A stretch of DNA of 5,659 bases from Pseudomonadota bacterium. Its GTDB lineage: Bacteria > Pseudomonadota > Gammaproteobacteria > JAKAQQ01. The translations under genes were made by a program, and so were the position numbers. This document shows, one piece after another, positions 1 to 5,659 of this stretch. The notes under the pieces are model-generated. The model was given only the letters and a program-made list of their open reading frames with translations. It made no database searches and was not told the DNA's origin. The stretch is from the NCBI GenBank assembly GCA_021819635.1, contig JAKAQQ010000071.1, positions 1 to 5,659 of the forward strand, written 5' to 3'. The first letter of the stretch is position 1; each line of letters starts with the position of its first letter.

Positions 1-1518
1 TCCGATCTCGTGGGCCGCCGCCTGCAGGATGAGCGCGACGGCCTCGTCGATGAGCATGAAGTAACGGGTGACCTCCGGGTCGGTGACGGTGAGCGGCCCC
101 CCCTCGAGAATCTGGCGTCGAAAGAGGGGAACGACCGACCCCGAGGTGTCGAGGACGTTGCCGAAACGGGTGACGACCGTCCGCATCCGCCCCGGGGGAC
201 GGACGAGCAGGGAGAGCTCCGCCGCCCGTTTGCTCGCCCCCATCACGCTTCGCGGGTGGACGGTCTTGTCGGTCGAGATCTGGACAAAAAGCTCCGTCCC
301 CCCGCGCGCGGCCTCCTCGGCAAGAACCGTCGTCCCGAGAAGGTTGTTGCGCACGACCGTGCGCACGTTCCCCTCGGAGAGCGGGACGTGCTTGTAGGCC
401 GCCGCGTGGAAAACGATCTCGGGGGCGTGCTCGGTGAAGAGCCGGCGAAGCGCCAAGGGATCGAGGACGCTCCCGAGGATCGGGAGGGCCACCCCGTCGT
501 GACCCAAGGCGGCCAGTTCCCGGCCGATCCGGTAGAGCGCTTCCTCGTCGTGGTCGAAGACGAGCAGCACGGCCGGATCGTGGCGGAGCACCTGGCGGAC
601 GAGTTCGGAACCGATCGAGCCCCCGCCGCCGGTGACGAGGACACGGCGGCCGCGGAGAAGCGCGGTCGTCGCCCGGTCGTCGAAGCGCACCGGACTGCGG
701 CGCAGGAGGTCCTCGACCTGGATCGGGCGGAGATCCCCGGCGGGCGGCTCGTCCCCGGCGAGCTCCGCGAGGAGCGGCATGCGGCGGCACGGCACCCGCC
801 CCTGGGCGCAACGGGTGACGATGCGGTCCAAGAGATCGGGGCGAACGGACGGCATGGCGACCAGGACCATCTCCGCCCCCCGCTCGGCGATGAGCCCCGG
901 GAGGTCGTCGACCCGGCCCACGACGCGCACCCCGTGAATCTCGTGCCCCTGCTTCGCGGGGTCGTCGTCGACGAAGCCCACGGGCCGGTAGCGGCTTCCG
1001 TGACGGATCTCGCGGAGCAGGATCTCCCCCCCACGCCCGGCGCCGACGACGAGGACCGGCACCCGTCCGGAGGCGCGGAAGTCGAGGCCCCGGTCGTGGA
1101 GGCCGCGCACCAGCGCGCGCAACGAGGCCGCGGCCCCAAAGAAGAGAACCGGCGTGAGGACCAGAAGCGCGAGGGGAAACGCTCCTAGGGTGCCGTTCAC
1201 CGCGAGGACGAGGAGGGCGAGCACCCAGCCGCCGGCGGTCGCGAAGAAAAGGCGCGCCAGATCCGGAATCGAGACGTACCGCCAGAGTCCGCGGTAGACG
1301 CCGGCAAACCAGAACACGAGCCCGACCAAGGGAAGAGCCGTCCCCGCGAGCACCGTGAGCCCGGCGCGGCGGACGCCCCCTCCCCCCGGCCCCTCGCCCG
1401 GGTGGAGAAGAAGGACGAGCCCGAGGAGAACCGCGAGGAAAAGGAGAAGATCGCTCGCCGCGGCGGCCGTGCGGCGGAAACGCGGACGGGCGACCGGGGC
1501 ACCGGGTCTCGGGGTCAA
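1..1518 (-). CDS. Membrane-anchored nucleotide-sugar 4,6-dehydratase/epimerase, CapD/FlaA1/WbpM type (C-terminus cut by window edge)
   Basis: Family members convert UDP-GlcNAc (or a related UDP-sugar) to a 4-keto-6-deoxy sugar for capsule, O-antigen or glycoprotein glycans, working at the inner face of the membrane. Reading the minus strand from TTG 1518 gives 506 codons, open at the left edge. Family members usually have about 600-660 residues, so roughly 100-150 are missing. In order: four hydrophobic segments (about 22-39, 54-74, 88-108, 111-130), with the family's YRGLWRY at 75-81. A first Rossmann domain follows (VLVVGAGRGGE, 155-165; FVDDD soon after). The catalytic SDR domain has VLVTGGGGSIGSEL from 293, HAAAYKHVP at 371-379, and ISTDK at 414-418 followed by VMGASK at 425-430. 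The usual SDR Tyr is thus Met426, with Lys430 four residues later, as in the Ser-Met-Lys triad known for WbpM-type enzymes. RFGNVL and TRYFM follow. TTG is chosen because GGAGGGAGG lies 8 bases upstream and no in-frame ATG or GTG exists between it and the upstream TAG at 1591-1593. Family assignment is firm; the exact sugar is not known. Confidence 0.93.
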   Translation of the reverse strand, partial: MTPRPGAPVARPRFRRTAAAASDLLLFLAVLLGLVLLLHPGEGPGGGGVRRAGLTVLAGTALPLVGLVFWFAGVYRGLWRYVSIPDLARLFFATAGGWVLALLVLAVNGTLGAFPLALLVLTPVLFFGAAASLRALVRGLHDRGLDFRASGRVPVLVVGAGRGGEILLREIRHGSRYRPVGFVDDDPAKQGHEIHGVRVVGRVDDLPGLIAERGAEMVLVAMPSVRPDLLDRIVTRCAQGRVPCRRMPLLAELAGDEPPAGDLRPIQVEDLLRRSPVRFDDRATTALLRGRRVLVTGGGGSIGSELVRQVLRHDPAVLLVFDHDEEALYRIGRELAALGHDGVALPILGSVLDPLALRRLFTEHAPEIVFHAAAYKHVPLSEGNVRTVVRNNLLGTTVLAEEAARGGTELFVQISTDKTVHPRSVMGASKRAAELSLLVRPPGRMRTVVTRFGNVLDTSGSVVPLFRRQILEGGPLTVTDPEVTRYFMLIDEAVALILQAAAHEIG

Positions 1519-1526
1519 CGGGGCAG

Positions 1527-1535
1527 CCTCCCTCC
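1527..1535 (-). promoter_or_regulatory. Shine-Dalgarno of the CapD-like gene
   Basis: On the minus strand this reads GGAGGGAGG, ending 8 bases before the TTG at 1518-1516. It is the strongest ribosome binding site in the window. It decides the start of the sugar dehydratase, which otherwise has no ATG or GTG in a sensible place. Confidence 0.65.
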
Positions 1536-1553
1536 GAACGCAAGGCCGCCACC

Positions 1554-1559
1554 ATTCTA
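1554..1559 (-). promoter_or_regulatory. Possible -10 box (TAGAAT) for the CapD-like gene
   Basis: The minus strand reads TAGAAT here, five of six matches to the TATAAT consensus, in very GC-rich surroundings where such a hexamer is unlikely by chance. It lies 35 bases before the TTG start, leaving room for a short leader holding the Shine-Dalgarno. No good -35 is visible; a TTGGGG sits 15 bases upstream, which is short spacing. Predicted from sequence only. Confidence 0.4.
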
Positions 1560-1591
1560 CCCTCCCGCCGGCACCCCCAACCCCCAGGCCC

Positions 1592-1597
1592 TACAAT
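1592..1597 (+). promoter_or_regulatory. Possible -10 box (TACAAT) for the ABC exporter genes
   Basis: TACAAT matches five of six positions of the TATAAT consensus. It would place transcription start near 1604, about 33 bases before the proposed ATPase start at 1637. No convincing -35 lies 16-18 bases upstream, so an activator or an alternative sigma factor could be needed. It sits 32 bases from the minus-strand TAGAAT, back to back, so the two upstream promoter regions would overlap. Confidence 0.4.
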
Positions 1598-1636
1598 CGG
1601 GCGTCCCCCGACGGGTCTCCCGACCGGTTCCCCGCC

Positions 1637-2557
1637 CTGAACGATCCCGCTCCGGCCCTCCGCGTCAGCGACCTCCTCAAGACCTACGACGGCCGCACGG
1701 TCGTCGACGGCCTGAATCTCCGCATCGAGCGCGGCACCTGCGTCGGGCTTCTCGGTCCGAACGGGGCGGGCAAGACCACCACGCTTCGCCTGCTTCTCGG
1801 CCACACCCGCCCGGACGCGGGCCGGATCGAGGTCCTTGGGTTTCCGATCCCGGAGGAAGCCTCCCGCGCCCGGGCCTCCCTCGGGGTCGTCGGCCAGAGC
1901 GACAACCTCGACCCCGACTTCGACGTCTACGAGAACCTCCACCACTACGCCCGCTACTACGGGCTCGACCCCCGCGCCTGTCGCGCGCGCCTCGAGGAAC
2001 TGCTCGCCTTCGCCGGTCTTGAGGACCGCCGGCACACGCCGCTTCGGGAACTCTCCGGAGGCATGAAACGCCGCCTCGCCCTCGTCCGCGCCCTCGTCCA
2101 CGACCCGGTGATGCTCTTCCTCGACGAGCCCACCACCGGCCTCGATCCCCAGGCGCGCTTCCATCTCTGGCAGCGTTTCCGCCAGCTCCGGCGCGAGGGC
2201 CGGACGCTCTTCCTCACCACCCACTACATGGAGGAGGCCGAGAGGCTCTGCGACCGGGTGCTCGTCCTCGACCGCGGGCGGCTCGTCGCCGAGGGCGCCC
2301 CGCAGGCGCTCGTCCGCGCCCACGTCGAACCGCACGTCCTCGAGCTCCCGGCCGAAGAGATCCCCCGCGTCGGTCTCGACACCGCCCGCGACGGGCTCCG
2401 CACGCTCCGCCTCGAGGAGACCGTCTTCGTCTACGCCCGCGAGCGCGAGCGTCTCGAGGCCCTCCTCGCCCGCCGCCCCGACGTCCCGGCGCGGCTGCGG
2501 CCCGCCAACCTCGAGGACGTCTTCTTTGCCCTGACCGGCCACGCCCTCCGTGACTGA
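1637..2557 (+). CDS. ABC-2 type exporter, ATP-binding protein (NodI/DrrA-like)
   Basis: This is the ATPase that powers export by the permease encoded immediately downstream. Counted from CTG 1637 it has 306 residues, the usual NodI-like length. Visible motifs: Walker A GPNGAGKTT at 40-48, Q-loop glutamine 87 in VVGQSDNLDPDF, signature LSGGMKRRL at 139-147, Walker B MLFLDEP at 159-165 with catalytic Glu164, D-loop GLD at 168-170, and switch His196 in TTHYMEEAERLCD. The C-terminal NLEDVFFALTG (291-301) is typical of NodI-like ATPases, so the protein is complete. All catalytic residues are present. The start is uncertain. The frame has no ATG, GTG or TTG between GTG 1468 and the Walker A motif, and earlier starts would add an Arg/Pro-rich stretch running through the divergent gene and both putative -10 boxes. 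CTG 1637 gives the expected N-terminus but lacks a Shine-Dalgarno. Its stop overlaps the permease start. NodI describes sequence resemblance only; nodulation is not implied and the substrate is unknown. Confidence 0.93.
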   Translation: MNDPAPALRVSDLLKTYDGRTVVDGLNLRIERGTCVGLLGPNGAGKTTTLRLLLGHTRPDAGRIEVLGFPIPEEASRARASLGVVGQSDNLDPDFDVYENLHHYARYYGLDPRACRARLEELLAFAGLEDRRHTPLRELSGGMKRRLALVRALVHDPVMLFLDEPTTGLDPQARFHLWQRFRQLRREGRTLFLTTHYMEEAERLCDRVLVLDRGRLVAEGAPQALVRAHVEPHVLELPAEEIPRVGLDTARDGLRTLRLEETVFVYARERERLEALLARRPDVPARLRPANLEDVFFALTGHALRD

Positions 2558-3344
2558 CGCCCGCCCGCCCTTCGCCGCCTACCTCCCGCACCCCCGCCGG
2601 GCGTTCGCCGTCTGGCGGCGCAACACCGCCGTCTGGAAGAAGCTCCTCGTCCCCTCGCTCCTCGCCAACTTCGGCGAGCCTCTCCTCTACCTCCTGGCCT
2701 TCGGCTACGGCTTCGGGACGCTCGTCCACCGCGTGGGCGGGCTCCCCTACATCACCTTCCTCGCCACCGGGATCGCCTGCTCAAGCGCGATGAACGCCGC
2801 GAGCTTCGAGGCCCTCTACTCGACCTACACCCGCATGGAACCGCAAAAGACCTGGGAAGGGATCCACGCGACGCCGCTGTCGATCCCCGACATCGTCCTG
2901 GGCGAACTCCTCTGGGCGGGAACAAAGGGCCTCATCAACGCGCTGGCGATCCTCGCGGTCGCCTGCGCCCTCGGGCTCGTCGCCCCCGCGGGGGCGCTCC
3001 TGGCCCTTCCGGTCCTCTTCCTCTCCGGGCTGTGCTTCGCCGCCCTCGCCCTCGTGGCGACCGCCTTTGCCCGCGGCTACGATTTTTTCACCTACTACTT
3101 CACGCTCGTCCTCACCCCGCTCCTCCTCGTCTCGGGGGTGTTCTTCCCCACGGGTTCGCTGCCGCCGGCCGTGCGCACGGCCGCCCGTCTCCTGCCCCTC
3201 ACGCACGTCGTCACCCTCGTCCGCCCGCTCCTGCTCGGGCGGGCACCGCCCGAGCCCGGGGCGGATCTCGCGGTCCTCGCCGCCTACACCCTCCTCGCCG
3301 GAGGGCTCGCCCTCGTCCTTTTCGTCCGCCGCTTCGAGCGCTGA
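2550..3344 (+). CDS. ABC-2 type exporter, membrane permease (NodJ-like)
   Basis: This is the membrane half of the exporter, 264 residues, as expected for NodJ-like proteins. About six hydrophobic segments are visible (roughly 35-58, 66-85, 122-145, 147-173, 181-199, 238-259), with a cytoplasmic N-terminus carrying WRRN and VWKK before the first. Family motifs include PSLLANFGEPLLYLL (35-49), SSAMNAASFEALYS (78-91), QKTWEGI (99-105) and DIVLGELLW (114-122). The late ABC-2 hallmarks GVFFP (196-200) and LLPLTH (214-219) are also present. The GTG start lies inside the end of the ATPase gene; the overlap is GTGACTGA, and no Shine-Dalgarno is evident, so translation is probably coupled to the ATPase. 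The two proteins are expected to assemble as two ATPases plus two permeases in the cytoplasmic membrane. NodJ exports lipochitooligosaccharides and DrrB-type relatives export drugs, so a lipid- or glycolipid-like substrate is plausible but unproven. Confidence 0.93.
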   Translation: MTDARPPFAAYLPHPRRAFAVWRRNTAVWKKLLVPSLLANFGEPLLYLLAFGYGFGTLVHRVGGLPYITFLATGIACSSAMNAASFEALYSTYTRMEPQKTWEGIHATPLSIPDIVLGELLWAGTKGLINALAILAVACALGLVAPAGALLALPVLFLSGLCFAALALVATAFARGYDFFTYYFTLVLTPLLLVSGVFFPTGSLPPAVRTAARLLPLTHVVTLVRPLLLGRAPPEPGADLAVLAAYTLLAGGLALVLFVRRFER

Positions 3345-3369
3345 GGGCGGAGGGGGGACGTGCTAGCCT
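3341..3369 (+). promoter_or_regulatory. Possible weak promoter with extended -10 upstream of the acetate-CoA ligase
   Basis: TGCTAGCCT at 3361-3369 fits an extended -10 (TGn followed by TAGCCT). CTGAGG at 3341-3346, overlapping the permease stop, matches TTGACA at three positions with a 17-base spacer. Transcription would begin near 3377, giving a leader of about 24 bases that contains the Shine-Dalgarno before GTG 3401. The match is weak, and the gene could equally be read through from the exporter genes, 56 bases upstream. Confidence 0.25.
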
Positions 3370-3388
3370 GAGGGTGGTCTCCCTGGCC

Positions 3389-3393
3389 GAGGG
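3389..3393 (+). promoter_or_regulatory. Shine-Dalgarno supporting GTG 3401
   Basis: GAGGG lies 7 bases before GTG 3401. This favours that start over GTG 3374, whose nearest G-rich tract is about 16 bases away. It also favours it over TTG 3464, whose GGAGG tract is only 2 bases away. Confidence 0.45.
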
Positions 3394-3400
3394 TCGCCCC

Positions 3401-5584
<2,184 letters not shown>

Positions 5585-5659
5585 CCGCAGATCCCGAAGC
5601 CTCCGCCGGTGGGCGCAAGGTTGGGAGGCGGGGCCGACGAGGGGGGCGGAGAGGGCGGG

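Noticed and set aside
10..1188. Long plus-strand open frame of 392 codons opposite the CapD-like gene.
   Set aside because: Its product is rich in Arg, Asp, Glu, Gly and Pro with no motif. The minus strand over the same bases encodes clear family motifs in order. High G+C makes such antisense frames open by chance.
1601..1630. Small inverted repeat (CGGG TCT CCCG) in the ATPase leader, considered as a regulatory hairpin.
   Set aside because: The stem is only 4 bp and does not extend, which is expected by chance at this G+C.
1355..1636. N-terminal extension of the ABC ATPase back to GTG 1355 or GTG 1468.
   Set aside because: It would add roughly 55-95 low-complexity Arg/Pro residues absent from the family. 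It would also run through the start region of the divergent gene and both putative -10 boxes.
3032..3400. Extension of the ligase frame upstream into the permease gene.
   Set aside because: The permease has clear membrane segments and hallmarks in its own frame here. The upstream part of the ligase frame is Arg/Pro-rich shadow, and GTG 3401 has a suitable Shine-Dalgarno.

Overview
This window comes from a very GC-rich bacterial chromosome (roughly 70% or more G+C by eye, with almost every third codon position G or C). Gene density is high and GTG/TTG/CTG starts replace ATG throughout. The phylum cannot be fixed from this sequence. The left-hand gene belongs to a family used for cell-surface or glycoprotein sugars. 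Nothing here is phage, plasmid, transposon, CRISPR, rRNA or tRNA.

Layout: (1) Positions 1-1518, minus strand, hold the N-terminal 506 codons of a membrane-anchored nucleotide-sugar 4,6-dehydratase/epimerase of the CapD/FlaA1/WbpM type. Its C-terminus lies beyond the left edge. (2) Positions 1519-1636 form a 118-base divergent intergenic region with a possible -10 box on each strand and a strong Shine-Dalgarno for the minus-strand gene. (3) Positions 1637-2557 and 2550-3344, plus strand, encode a two-component ABC-2 type exporter, ATPase then permease. Both halves resemble NodI/NodJ, and the reading frames overlap by 8 bases. (4) Positions 3401-5584, plus strand, encode an AMP-forming acetate-CoA ligase of a somewhat divergent type with a low-complexity C-terminal tail. 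(5) Positions 5464-5659 carry, on the minus strand, the possible proline-rich C-terminal end of a convergent gene that would overlap the ligase tail.

How they fit together: the ATPase and permease clearly form one exporter, probably of a lipid-linked, glycolipid-like or hydrophobic small molecule. The sugar-modifying enzyme is divergently placed and could share regulation with it; this is a hypothesis from position and family only. The acetate-CoA ligase feeds acetate into acetyl-CoA. It is probably adjacent by chance or loosely co-transcribed, since it may have its own weak promoter in the 56-base gap.

I do not see a wholly new system. The points most worth a second look are the missing canonical start codon of the ATPase, the divergent promoter arrangement, and the overlapping tails at the right end.
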